From Phycisphaerales bacterium (lineage in GTDB: Bacteria > Planctomycetota > Phycisphaerae > Phycisphaerales > UBA1924), in contig JAJDCZ010000041.1 of assembly GCA_029260555.1 (NCBI GenBank), forward strand, positions 1 through 35,881: 35,881 nucleotides of DNA, given 5' to 3'. Position numbers and translations under genes: made by a program. Positions within the stretch are counted from its first letter, which is position 1, and each line of letters starts with the position of its first letter. The notes below the pieces were generated by a model, which was not told where the DNA came from, did not search any database, and worked only from the letters and a program-made list of their open reading frames with translations. Below, piece after piece: positions 9,091 through 16,492 of this stretch.

Positions 9091-10155
9091 TTACGCCTTA
9101 TGCTGCTTGCGAGTCTCTTGTTTGAGCATGCGCTTTTCGCCAGCTGTCAGCCCATCCATACCCACACGCGATATCTTGGCCAAAATACGGTCAATCTCCT
9201 GCTGTTGTTTGAGAACTCGTTCCTCTTTTTTCTTTTCGCGTGCAGAAAGTGGTCTTTCACCTGCAGATTCATCGTTCTGAGCACCGCTTTTCCATGAGGA
9301 TTCATCAGCAGACAGGCCATAACCCGGCTCTTGCACAAAAGTCGATTTGGTGAGTTCCTGCCAGCTGATGAGGCCTGCGAAGATGGCAATGCCAACCAGT
9401 TGACCAATGTTCGCGACCATCGCCCACACCCCGATCATGATCGCCAGCCCCAGCCCCACCCTGGCAGTCGTCCTTAAAGCACTCTGATAATCGCCTCTGG
9501 CCCAGAGCAGTGCCTGCAACAGCCTGCCACCATCCATCGGGTACATCGGCAAAAAGTTGAACCCCAGCAGCATCAGATTGATGTAGTACGCCCACCAGAG
9601 CGACACCAGCCACATCGGTGCTGAGCCATCCGCCCGGGTGACATCGCCCAGTGCTGAGCCGGGATCAAACGGATTGAAAATCAGACCATGCCAGCCCACA
9701 CCCATCGCCAGCAGAATCAGTCCCAGAACTGGCCAAAGAACCGCATTGACTGCAGGTCCTGCGATTGTGGTAATGAAGTGTGCTTTCCAGTGGTCAGGGG
9801 GGATGCAAAACGCCAGCCCCCCCAAAGGCCACATAATGATGCGATCAGCACTCCCACCCACCCGTCGACATGCAAAGCAGTGCCCATATTCGTGTAACAG
9901 CACGAGAACGAACAAGCTGAGCATCGCTGCAAGCACAAACGGGAAACCGATTCTGTCCCTCGGGATAGAAAAGGCCAGCTGCGCCATCGCATACACAATG
10001 AAAACCAGATGGATACGAACACGAATGCCCCAGAGCGTGTAAAACGGGACTGCCCATTCCAGGGGGCTTTCGCCGTTCCTGAAAATCCGATTCACAAAAC
10101 GCGAAAATCGGCTGCCCTGGTCCCTGTCACTCCAGTCTCGATCCTGCCAACCCAT
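9091..10155 (-). CDS. Site-2 protease family M50 metalloprotease
   Basis: The 354-residue polytopic membrane protein carries the zinc-binding HEYGH at 88-92 and the third ligand in NFLPMYPMDGGRLL (aspartate near 208), the two signatures of S2P/SpoIVFB-type intramembrane proteases. Several hydrophobic helices surround them. It opens with MGWQDRDW and ends with IDRILAKISRVGMDGLTAGEK (from about 321), both resembling the ends of the rhomboid encoded about 74 bp downstream. It begins 3 bp after the nudix gene stops, so the three genes are almost certainly cotranscribed. A role in regulated proteolysis is likely; no substrate or anti-sigma factor gene is nearby. Confidence 0.93.
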   Translation of the reverse strand: MGWQDRDWSDRDQGSRFSRFVNRIFRNGESPLEWAVPFYTLWGIRVRIHLVFIVYAMAQLAFSIPRDRIGFPFVLAAMLSLFVLVLLHEYGHCFACRRVGGSADRIIMWPLGGLAFCIPPDHWKAHFITTIAGPAVNAVLWPVLGLILLAMGVGWHGLIFNPFDPGSALGDVTRADGSAPMWLVSLWWAYYINLMLLGFNFLPMYPMDGGRLLQALLWARGDYQSALRTTARVGLGLAIMIGVWAMVANIGQLVGIAIFAGLISWQELTKSTFVQEPGYGLSADESSWKSGAQNDESAGERPLSAREKKKEERVLKQQQEIDRILAKISRVGMDGLTAGEKRMLKQETRKQHKA

Positions 10156-10158
10156 AGA

Positions 10159-10740
10159 TCAACAAGCCTCCCCGGCCCGACCCGGATTTACAAATCCCTG
10201 GCGCAAGGCAAGCAAAAACGCGAGCATGGACTTGCCATCGATCAGTTCGCCATTGTCAATCAGACCCAAGAGCGTACTCGCCTTGATCACTTTCACGGTC
10301 AGACATTCATCTTCATCAAGATTCTGTGCTTCTTCTGTCAGCTTTGTCCCAACAAAAGCATGCATCAACTCGTCACTCATGCCCGGCGAGGTATAAAACC
10401 GCCCGATGTCGTGCAGATTCTTGGCTTTATAGCCAGTTTCTTCGATCAACTCGCGTGCTGCACAATCGCAGGGCAGCTCACCTTGCTCAATCGTGCCCGC
10501 AGGAAACTCAAGAACCGTTTTTTCCATCGCAACACGCAGATTTTCGACCAGAACCAGCTCGGGATCTGCTGAATCATCCAGAATCGGCACGATCACGACC
10601 GCTCCGGGATGCCGAACCACCTCTCGTTGCAGGATTCGACCATCTGGCTGAGCAAAGCTGACCGCTTCAAAGCTAAAACGCCTGCCCTTGTGAATGGTCA
10701 AACGCGTCACACGACTTGTCCTGGAATCAGCATTGCTCAT
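10159..10740 (-). CDS. Nudix hydrolase, ADP-ribose pyrophosphatase-like
   Basis: The 193-residue protein has a complete Nudix box beginning GTIEQGE and ending AARELIEETGY, matching G-x5-E-x7-RE-U-x-EE-x-G-U. The upstream FPAG and the downstream FYTSPGMSDE are typical of the ADP-ribose/ADP-sugar pyrophosphatase group (NudF type), which hydrolyses ADP-ribose to AMP and ribose 5-phosphate with magnesium. Substrate choice within the group cannot be fixed by eye. It is the first gene of the minus-strand cluster running to the LysM gene; the 93 bp upstream show no obvious promoter or terminator. Confidence 0.88.
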   Translation of the reverse strand: MSNADSRTSRVTRLTIHKGRRFSFEAVSFAQPDGRILQREVVRHPGAVVIVPILDDSADPELVLVENLRVAMEKTVLEFPAGTIEQGELPCDCAARELIEETGYKAKNLHDIGRFYTSPGMSDELMHAFVGTKLTEEAQNLDEDECLTVKVIKASTLLGLIDNGELIDGKSMLAFLLALRQGFVNPGRAGEAC

Positions 10741-10833
10741 CTGGTGTCATGATACAGTCAGCCAGCGCAGCGATTGCAGCCTGGTGAAACAAACTCACGA
10801 AGCAAACCGACATTCAGCATGATTTGCAGCATT

Positions 10834-12132
10834 TTACGAACGGCTCCATGTCGATGAGCCATACACGCCCAACTCGCCAAGTTCTTCTGCAATGCGGAGA
10901 AGCTGGTTGTATTTGGCGTTGCGATCTGATCGACAGGGGGCACCAGTTTTGATCTGGCCACAGTTGGTTGCAACAGCAATGTCTGCGATGATGGTATCTT
11001 CGGTTTCGCCAGAGCGATGGCTGATGACACAGGCGTAGTCATTACGCATGGCGAGATTCACCGCATCAAAGGTTTCACTGAGCGTGCCGATCTGGTTCAC
11101 CTTGATAAGGACGCTATTGGCGCAGCCTTCAGCAATGCCTCGCTCGACGAACTTTTTGTTGGTCACAAAGATGTCATCGCCGACGAGTTGAACCGTATCG
11201 CCAAGGCGTTTGGTCAGCTTGGCCCAGCCTTCCCAGTCATTCTCAGCCAGACCATCTTCGATGGAGCGAATGGGATATTTCTTGCACCAGTCTGCCCAGA
11301 TATCGATCAGATCATCACTGGAGACGATTTCCTGGTTTGAGCTGAAGAACTTGTAACCCTGTTTGCCATCTTTTTCAGCTTCATTCCAGAGTTCGCTGGT
11401 CGCAGGATCGAGCGCAACAAAGATCTGCTCACCCCACTTATAGCCAGCCTTGTCGACAGCCTGCTCGATGATTTTCAGTGCATCTTCGTTATCCTTGAGG
11501 TTGGGTGCAAAGCCGCCTTCATCACCCACTGCCGTCGAAAGCCCCTGGGATTTGAGGACTGATTTAAGTGTGTGGTAGATTTCAACACCTGCCTTCAGAG
11601 CTTCTGGGTAGTCATCAAAGCCCCAGGGCTGAATCATGAACTCCTGGAAGTCGACGGTGTTGTCAGCGTGTTTGCCGCCGTTGAGAATATTGAGCATGGG
11701 AACAGGGAGAGTCTTGGCTCCGGTGCCTCCGAGATAGCGGTATAGCGGGAGTCCTGATGCATCCGCAGCCGCTCTGGCGACCGCCATGGACACGCCGAGG
11801 ATGGCATTGGCGCCAAGGTTTGCCTTGTTTGAAGAGCCATCAAGCTCGATCATGGTGGCGTCAATACCTTCCTGATCACGAGCGTCCATCCCTTCGATAG
11901 CCGGGGCGATGCGTTCAATGACATTGGCTACCGCATTGGTCACGCCTTTGCCCATCCATTGTGAACCACCATCACGAAGTTCAACAGCTTCGTTCTCACC
12001 CGTGGATGCACCACTTGGGACCATCGCGGTGGCGGTGATGCCTGATTCGAGACCGATTTCGACTTCGACGGTGGGATTGCCACGGGAATCGAGAATCTGA
12101 CGGGCATGGATGAGTTCGATGGAAAAGGCCAT
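10834..12132 (-). CDS. eno: Enolase
   Basis: The 432-residue enzyme interconverts 2-phosphoglycerate and phosphoenolpyruvate in glycolysis, and its length is standard. Conserved blocks are all present: [36 protein letters not shown] (catalytic glutamate), [11 protein letters not shown], the signature [13 protein letters not shown] (catalytic lysine) and SHRSGETED. The start ATG is preceded by AAGGAG with 7-base spacing, the clearest ribosome binding site in this half of the window. It is transcribed divergently from phoU across 199 bp. No terminator is visible in the 93 bp after it. Confidence 0.98.
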   Translation of the reverse strand: MAFSIELIHARQILDSRGNPTVEVEIGLESGITATAMVPSGASTGENEAVELRDGGSQWMGKGVTNAVANVIERIAPAIEGMDARDQEGIDATMIELDGSSNKANLGANAILGVSMAVARAAADASGLPLYRYLGGTGAKTLPVPMLNILNGGKHADNTVDFQEFMIQPWGFDDYPEALKAGVEIYHTLKSVLKSQGLSTAVGDEGGFAPNLKDNEDALKIIEQAVDKAGYKWGEQIFVALDPATSELWNEAEKDGKQGYKFFSSNQEIVSSDDLIDIWADWCKKYPIRSIEDGLAENDWEGWAKLTKRLGDTVQLVGDDIFVTNKKFVERGIAEGCANSVLIKVNQIGTLSETFDAVNLAMRNDYACVISHRSGETEDTIIADIAVATNCGQIKTGAPCRSDRNAKYNQLLRIAEELGELGVYGSSTWSRS

Positions 12133-12331
12133 GGACGGGCTCCTTGGATTGAATGTCTGATTCGGTGTGACTGAGCAACGGTGAGAGTAAAAAGGCGATC
12201 GGCTTGCCTGATTCTGAGCAGGTTCGTGTGATTGAACCTAGCATGAGCAAGGCCGAGCGATAAGGAACAATAGCCCTTGCCCAGAGCAAGTGGCAGGTCA
12301 GACAGCGATGATGGGGGAAGGAGCTTTCGCA

Positions 12332-13042
12332 ATGGACACGACCGAGCGATACGCCAAGCGTCTGGAACTTCTCAAGGCCGATCTGGTGGATCAGGGAAGG
12401 CGTGTGCAGTCGATCATCGAATCAGCACTGGATTCTTTTTTTAATGGCGATACCGAAGCTGCATCAGATGTGATTCGTGCGGATGATGTGATTGATCAGG
12501 TCGATGTGCGTGTTGAGCAGACGGCTGTGAACATGCTGACAGATGCTGCAACATCAGGCGTGGCCCTCAGCTCGACGCAAATTCGCAAGGCACTGGTAAT
12601 CGTGAAGCTGAACAACGAGCTTGAACGCATCGCTGATGCAGGGGTGACAATTGCAGAGCGGGTGCCTGAGTTTGTCAGGATGGACACGGATATCCCCAAG
12701 ACATTTCGTGTGATGGCCAACAGCGTGATCGGGCTTTTGCGAGATGCGGGCAACTGCTTTGACAAGTCTGATGAGTCCTTGGCTCGAGTTGTTTTGCAGG
12801 CTGATGAAGCAATCGAGGCATTCAAAGCCAAAATTCTCAAGGATGCAGAACAGAAGATCGCCAATGGGCAGATCACGGTGGAATATGCGTTTTTGCTGCA
12901 TGAAATCGCCAATGAGTGCCTGCGAATTGCAGATCACTGCACGAATATTGCTGAGCAGGTGATCTATCTCCTCAGCGGCACCGTGGTGAGGCACTGTGAG
13001 GGACAATGGGTGGATGTGCCTCGACCTGATCAACAGGCGTAG
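12332..13042 (+). CDS. phoU: PhoU-domain phosphate regulator
   Basis: The start is set at ATG 12332, which has GGAAGGAG 9 bases upstream; earlier in-frame starts (12290 GTG, 12308 ATG) lack a site. The 236-residue all-helical protein has two PhoU repeats, with the metal-binding-type motifs ELERIADAGVTIAERV and ECLRIADHCTNIAEQV. PhoU links the Pst phosphate transporter to the PhoR histidine kinase and represses the Pho regulon. No pst or phoBR gene lies in the window, so this is a stand-alone copy. It converges with the aminotransferase gene, 42 bp apart with no obvious terminator. Confidence 0.92.
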   Translation: MDTTERYAKRLELLKADLVDQGRRVQSIIESALDSFFNGDTEAASDVIRADDVIDQVDVRVEQTAVNMLTDAATSGVALSSTQIRKALVIVKLNNELERIADAGVTIAERVPEFVRMDTDIPKTFRVMANSVIGLLRDAGNCFDKSDESLARVVLQADEAIEAFKAKILKDAEQKIANGQITVEYAFLLHEIANECLRIADHCTNIAEQVIYLLSGTVVRHCEGQWVDVPRPDQQA

Positions 13043-13084
13043 TCAGCATTAATCTTGCGCAAATACTGCAAAGCTTGAAAAATG

Positions 13085-14329
13085 TCAGTGAGAACCGACA
13101 GGGGCAGCCTGAGTCTGGATGATGCTGAGGATGGCAGCACAGGCATCCTTGATGTCTTGCGGCGTCGTAAAGTGACCAAGGCTGAGGCGGGTGGCACCTG
13201 AGTTTTCTTTCGGCTTGTCAGGGTTGAGTGTGCCCAGGATCTGATGTGCTCTTGGAGCGCAGTGCAGACCGGCGCGGCTGAGCACGCCGAAGCGTTTTTC
13301 AAGAAGATTCGCAAACTCGGCAGGTACGATGTCTGAATGGATGAACGAGAAGACACCGAGCCTGTCTCTGGAGGTGGGTGGCCCAAGAAGAGTCAGGCCT
13401 TGCTCTTGAGCGGGGACAAGTTGTTCAAGCATGAGATCAATCAGGGATTGCTCATTGGCCCAGATGGTGTCGATGCCTGATTCGAGCAGGGAGCCAAGGG
13501 CCGCATTCAGGCCTGCGATGCCGATGGTGTTGTGTGATCCGGGTTCGTAACGCTCGGGCATGGAGGTGGGATGGTGGTCACTTTCGGAGATGGTGCCTGT
13601 GCCGCCTTGTCGAATGGGTTCAAGGCGATGTTCCCAGCCTGGTTTGATGTAAAGGCTACCGGTACCGAGTGGGCCGAGCAGCCCCTTGTGACCCGGAAAG
13701 GCAAGCAGATCAATGTTCATGCTCTGGACATCAACAGGCAAGTGCCCCAGGGATTGAGATGCATCGACGAGTAATGGCACGCCTGCAAGCGAGCAGATGT
13801 GACCCACTTTGGCAATCGGCTGCACCGTGCCGGTGACATTTGAAGCATGAACAACCGCAACGAGGCGGGTATCACGGGTGATGGCATTGGCGACATCATC
13901 AGGATCAACCAGGCCCGTGATTGGGTCGCAGGGAACGCAGGTCCAGGTGATGCCTCTTTGTATTGCAGCGTTCAGAGGCCGAAGCACAGAGTTGTGGTCC
14001 ATCGCGGTTGTAATGACATGAGGGGTAGAAGCAGGATTTTTGCAGAGTTGATGCGTGATAATGCCTTGGATGGCCAGATTCAAAGCATCCGAAGCATTGA
14101 GCGTAAAAATGATGTGATCGGGCGATTCGCCATTAAAAAGCCTGCACAGACGCTCGCGGCACTGGGCGAGAATTCGACCACCCTCTTGCGCTTCGGCATA
14201 CGCACCACGACCCGGCGAGGCACCGATCTGCGTGGCATAGTGAAGCATGGCATCATGGACGCACGCGGGCTTGGGGAAGCTGGTCGCAGCGTTATCGAGA
14301 TAGATGCGTCTTTGAGTACTCATCGTCAT
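13085..14329 (-). CDS. Class V aminotransferase, cysteine desulfurase-like
   Basis: The 414-residue PLP enzyme opens with IYLDNAATSFPKP, has the PLP-aspartate block VPLLVDASQSLGH and the Schiff-base lysine in FPGHKGLLGPLGTG, and carries a cysteine in SRAGLHCAPRAH, where SufS-type desulfurases have their persulfide-forming residue. These support release of sulfur from cysteine as a persulfide, probably for Fe-S cluster or thiolation pathways. It resembles the subgroup often annotated as a cysteine desulfurase family protein rather than classical IscS. There is no sufBCD or iscU next to it; it lies 42 bp downstream of gcvT. The precise start among clustered ATG codons (14329, 14323) is uncertain. 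Confidence 0.88.
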   Translation of the reverse strand: MTMSTQRRIYLDNAATSFPKPACVHDAMLHYATQIGASPGRGAYAEAQEGGRILAQCRERLCRLFNGESPDHIIFTLNASDALNLAIQGIITHQLCKNPASTPHVITTAMDHNSVLRPLNAAIQRGITWTCVPCDPITGLVDPDDVANAITRDTRLVAVVHASNVTGTVQPIAKVGHICSLAGVPLLVDASQSLGHLPVDVQSMNIDLLAFPGHKGLLGPLGTGSLYIKPGWEHRLEPIRQGGTGTISESDHHPTSMPERYEPGSHNTIGIAGLNAALGSLLESGIDTIWANEQSLIDLMLEQLVPAQEQGLTLLGPPTSRDRLGVFSFIHSDIVPAEFANLLEKRFGVLSRAGLHCAPRAHQILGTLNPDKPKENSGATRLSLGHFTTPQDIKDACAAILSIIQTQAAPVGSH

Positions 14330-14371
14330 GCATCATATCCCGCATTCAACCCTGTCAGCATTGCTGGAATC

Positions 14372-15517
14372 TCAAGCTGACGCTACGGGGACTTTCTTGG
14401 GCTTTTTGTAGAAAGGCAGGGGGACAAGCTCAGCATCAAGCGGGGCTCGGCCGGTGTCAATCTGGATTGCTGTGCCTGATTCAGCGTGCTGAGCATCGAC
14501 AAAGCCCATAGCGATCGGGAAGCCAAGCGTCGGGCTGAGACAGGCACTTGAGACGATGCCGATGGGGGTATCTTTGAGATTAATGATGTTGCCTTGGCGG
14601 GCGGTGCGTTTTCCATCGAGTTTGATGCCGACGAGTCGCTGGGCTGGGCCGCCGTCTGCTGCGATTTTTTTGAGTGCTTCCATGCCAATGAAGGGGATGC
14701 CGTTCTCGTCTTCGTCTTTATCGAGCGTGATGGCAAAGTCCAGACCACAGGAGAGAGCACAGATATCTTCGCCGAGCTCATGGCCATACAATGGCATGCC
14801 CGCTTCAAGCCGAAGTGTATCGCGTGAACCAAGGCCCGCAGGCTTGATGGGGGCATCGGGAGATTTTGTGTCAAAGTCTTTGAGGAGGAGCTTCATCGCC
14901 ATGGAAACCATGTTGGAAGGAATGATGACTTCAACACCATCTTCGCCTGTGTAGCCAGTGCGCGCGATGATGACCTTGAGGATCATGAGATTTTTGATTG
15001 TGAAGCGGTAGCGTTTGAGCGTAGGAATTTCGCTGGAGATCTTTGCGATCATGTCGATGACATTTGGGCCCTGAATAGCGACCATGGCGGTTTTGAGAGT
15101 TTGATCTTCAATAGTGGCGCGATCCTGATTCTCAGCCTGAATCGTATTGAAATGCTTGAGGATCTTCTCGCGATTTGATGCATTGACAACCACGAGAAAA
15201 TCGTCTTCTTCCATGCGCATGACGATGACATCATCCTGTACGCCGCCCTGGGCATTGCAGATGAGTGTGTATCTGCACTGGCCTTGTTTCATGTCCGAGA
15301 TTCTTCTGGAACACAGGCGTTCGAGGAGTTTGCGGGCGTGTCTGCCTTTGACATGGATACGACCCATGTGAGAGACATCAAAGATACCGCCAGAGCTGCG
15401 CACCTGGTTGTGCTCTTCGTGGATGGAAGTGTACGAAACAGGCATTTCCCAGCCTGCATATTCTACGAACCTGGCACCGTATTCTTCGTGAAAGGCTTTG
15501 AGTGGTGTATGGATCAC
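14372..15517 (-). CDS. gcvT: Glycine cleavage system T protein (aminomethyltransferase)
   Basis: GcvT transfers the methylene group from aminomethylated H protein to tetrahydrofolate, releasing ammonia. The 381-residue protein has GARFVEYAGWEMPVSY, the catalytic-aspartate block FDVSHMGRIHVKG, TGYTGEDGVEV (folate site), LGSRDTLRLEAGMPLYGHEL and the C-terminal barrel ending PLPFYKK. Start GTG 15517 is chosen because GGAG lies 7 bases upstream and the protein then begins like other family members; a TTG at 15538 is also in frame. No gcvH or gcvP is in the window. Its upstream region is unusual: within about 30 bp begins a decayed integrase fragment, so its native promoter region may have been replaced. 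I saw no glycine riboswitch. Confidence 0.95.
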   Translation of the reverse strand: MIHTPLKAFHEEYGARFVEYAGWEMPVSYTSIHEEHNQVRSSGGIFDVSHMGRIHVKGRHARKLLERLCSRRISDMKQGQCRYTLICNAQGGVQDDVIVMRMEEDDFLVVVNASNREKILKHFNTIQAENQDRATIEDQTLKTAMVAIQGPNVIDMIAKISSEIPTLKRYRFTIKNLMILKVIIARTGYTGEDGVEVIIPSNMVSMAMKLLLKDFDTKSPDAPIKPAGLGSRDTLRLEAGMPLYGHELGEDICALSCGLDFAITLDKDEDENGIPFIGMEALKKIAADGGPAQRLVGIKLDGKRTARQGNIINLKDTPIGIVSSACLSPTLGFPIAMGFVDAQHAESGTAIQIDTGRAPLDAELVPLPFYKKPKKVPVASA

Positions 15518-15544
15518 AGCAGGGCTCCAACTGATCAAGGTGAT

Positions 15545-15963
15545 GAGTTTGTGTTGAGAATGACGGTAGCCTTCAATCGCTGGCTGGGCCAGAGGCCAGT
15601 GGAGTGTGAGCTAGGGAAGAAGGCTGGTGTGCCTTGGAGAATTTCCAATGAAACCGTGATTGTGAGTTTGCCAGTACTCGATGCGCAACAGCGCAGTCGT
15701 GCCCCTGTTCGTATTGAAACACTGCCTGAGTGTGACGGACGAGGTGTACGCAGACGCAGCGGGTTTGAGGCCAAAAAACACGATGCAAAAAAGTGTGCAT
15801 AAAAGTGTGCAGCACCGCGCAGAACACGCTCGCACTGCGTCACCACCCAAAAATGGCAAGAACTGGTGCGATGCTGTAAGTGCTGCTGGGTGCAATGCTT
15901 TGCAAGATCCTGCCAATGGCCCCGCCAGGACTCGAACCTGGGACCGAGCGATTATGAGTCGCC
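15545..15963 (+). pseudogene. Decayed C-terminus of an older tyrosine integrase
   Basis: Two plus-strand frames together give an integrase-like C-terminus. One frame (about 15618-15679) reads KKAGVPWRISNETVIVSLPVL, comparable to RRAGLERW and R-C-S-C-E of the intact integrase in this window. After a frameshift near 15680 the other reads RNSAVVPLFV followed by LKHCLSVTDEVYADAA, which lines up with EKHYLRATDELFVRAS of the intact integrase; the nucleophilic tyrosine has become cysteine. The frame then runs, as in the intact gene, straight into the attachment core (NGPARTRTWDRAIMSR). The 5' two thirds are missing; gcvT begins just to the left. This is best explained as the remains of an earlier element at the same tRNA. 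It is clearly nonfunctional; exact limits are uncertain. Confidence 0.68.
15915..15963 (-). repeat. Left attachment site (tRNA 3' fragment)
   Basis: These 49 bp are identical to 29014-29062 and correspond to the tRNA from the anticodon stem to its 3' end, plus two bases beyond. The D arm and 5' acceptor strand are absent, so this copy cannot fold into a tRNA. It marks the host side of the insertion and is the displaced original 3' end of the tRNA gene. Confidence 0.92.
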
Positions 15964-16181
15964 CTGTAAGCGACACCGCAACACTACCTAAGCCATTTCT
16001 TGACAAAGACTTGGATTCTACTGCACACTTCGCATCTTCCACGCGCGCTGCAGATTGCGCTGCAACTGGCAAGTTGGAGTCGTGGCTAGATGCGTGCCCG
16101 TTTCCTCTCTCGTATGCTGCGAGGCACGCGATCACATGCTTGTTCAGCAACTCAGCCTCCACATCTTCGGAGATCAAATAG
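15964..16181 (+). pseudogene. Stranded C-terminal segment of the element's integrase
   Basis: Downstream of the left attachment core the frame is open for 72 codons to TAG at 16179-16181, in the same phase relative to the core as the integrase frame at the right end. Joining the right core to this segment, as in the excised circle, gives an uninterrupted integrase of 516 residues instead of 446. The segment includes LESWLDACPFPLSYAARHAI, which resembles a short helical motif I recall from the C-termini of other planctomycete integrases (pattern W-L-x-A-C-P-x-x-L, then A-R-x-A-I). That resemblance is from memory and unverified; the frame continuity is seen directly. Confidence 0.6.
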
Positions 16182-16492
16182 GGTCATCGCAACCGGTTGT
16201 TGTCCAGGCGGTCAATGGTGTATTGGTGCTTTTGCTCTGGACCTATATGCAAGGGCTACCAAAGCTAGTGTGGCAACCGATTAGTACACAAATCTTCGGC
16301 ATGAAATGCAATATTCAAGGGTTAAGTATAAGTGTAAGAGGGGATACGATCGTATACCCACTACACTCTCACACCCGCCCTGCATGCCCCCTTCGATGCT
16401 CACTACCCATCCACGGTGAGACCATCTGCGCTGTGCCGCACACTAAATATCATTCAGCAAAGTACATTGGCACTACCTGGTCAAGGGGAGAC
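16182..16492. other. Non-coding left end of the element
   Basis: Between the stranded integrase tail and the end of hsdR I see no supported gene. The only clear structure is the large imperfect palindrome at 16331-16367, listed separately. The region lies 3' of the restriction operon and close to the left attachment site, where recombinase arm sites or a terminator would be expected. Confidence 0.5.
16331..16367. promoter_or_regulatory. 37-bp imperfect palindrome
   Basis: AGTGTA at 16331-16336 pairs with TACACT at 16362-16367, and GGG pairs with CCC around a perfect 12-bp centre ATACGATCGTAT, with small mismatches between. It lies about 125 bp past the end of hsdR and 370 bp inside the left attachment site. 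It could be an operator, an integrase or excisionase arm site, a replication or transfer site, or a weak terminator; it lacks the T run of a standard terminator. Confidence 0.5.

Noticed and set aside
15518..15914. Glycine riboswitch upstream of gcvT
   Set aside because: I looked for the paired conserved glycine-aptamer blocks on the minus strand and found none; the region is better explained as an integrase remnant.
15915..15997. A second complete tRNA at the left attachment site
   Set aside because: Only the anticodon-to-3' part is present. The sequence to the right does not supply a D arm or a 5' acceptor strand that pairs with the 3' end.
15681..16181. 166-codon open frame spanning the left attachment site, as an ordinary gene
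   Set aside because: It is a composite: decayed integrase remnant, antisense reading of a tRNA fragment, and the stranded integrase tail. It has no ribosome binding site or coherent single domain.
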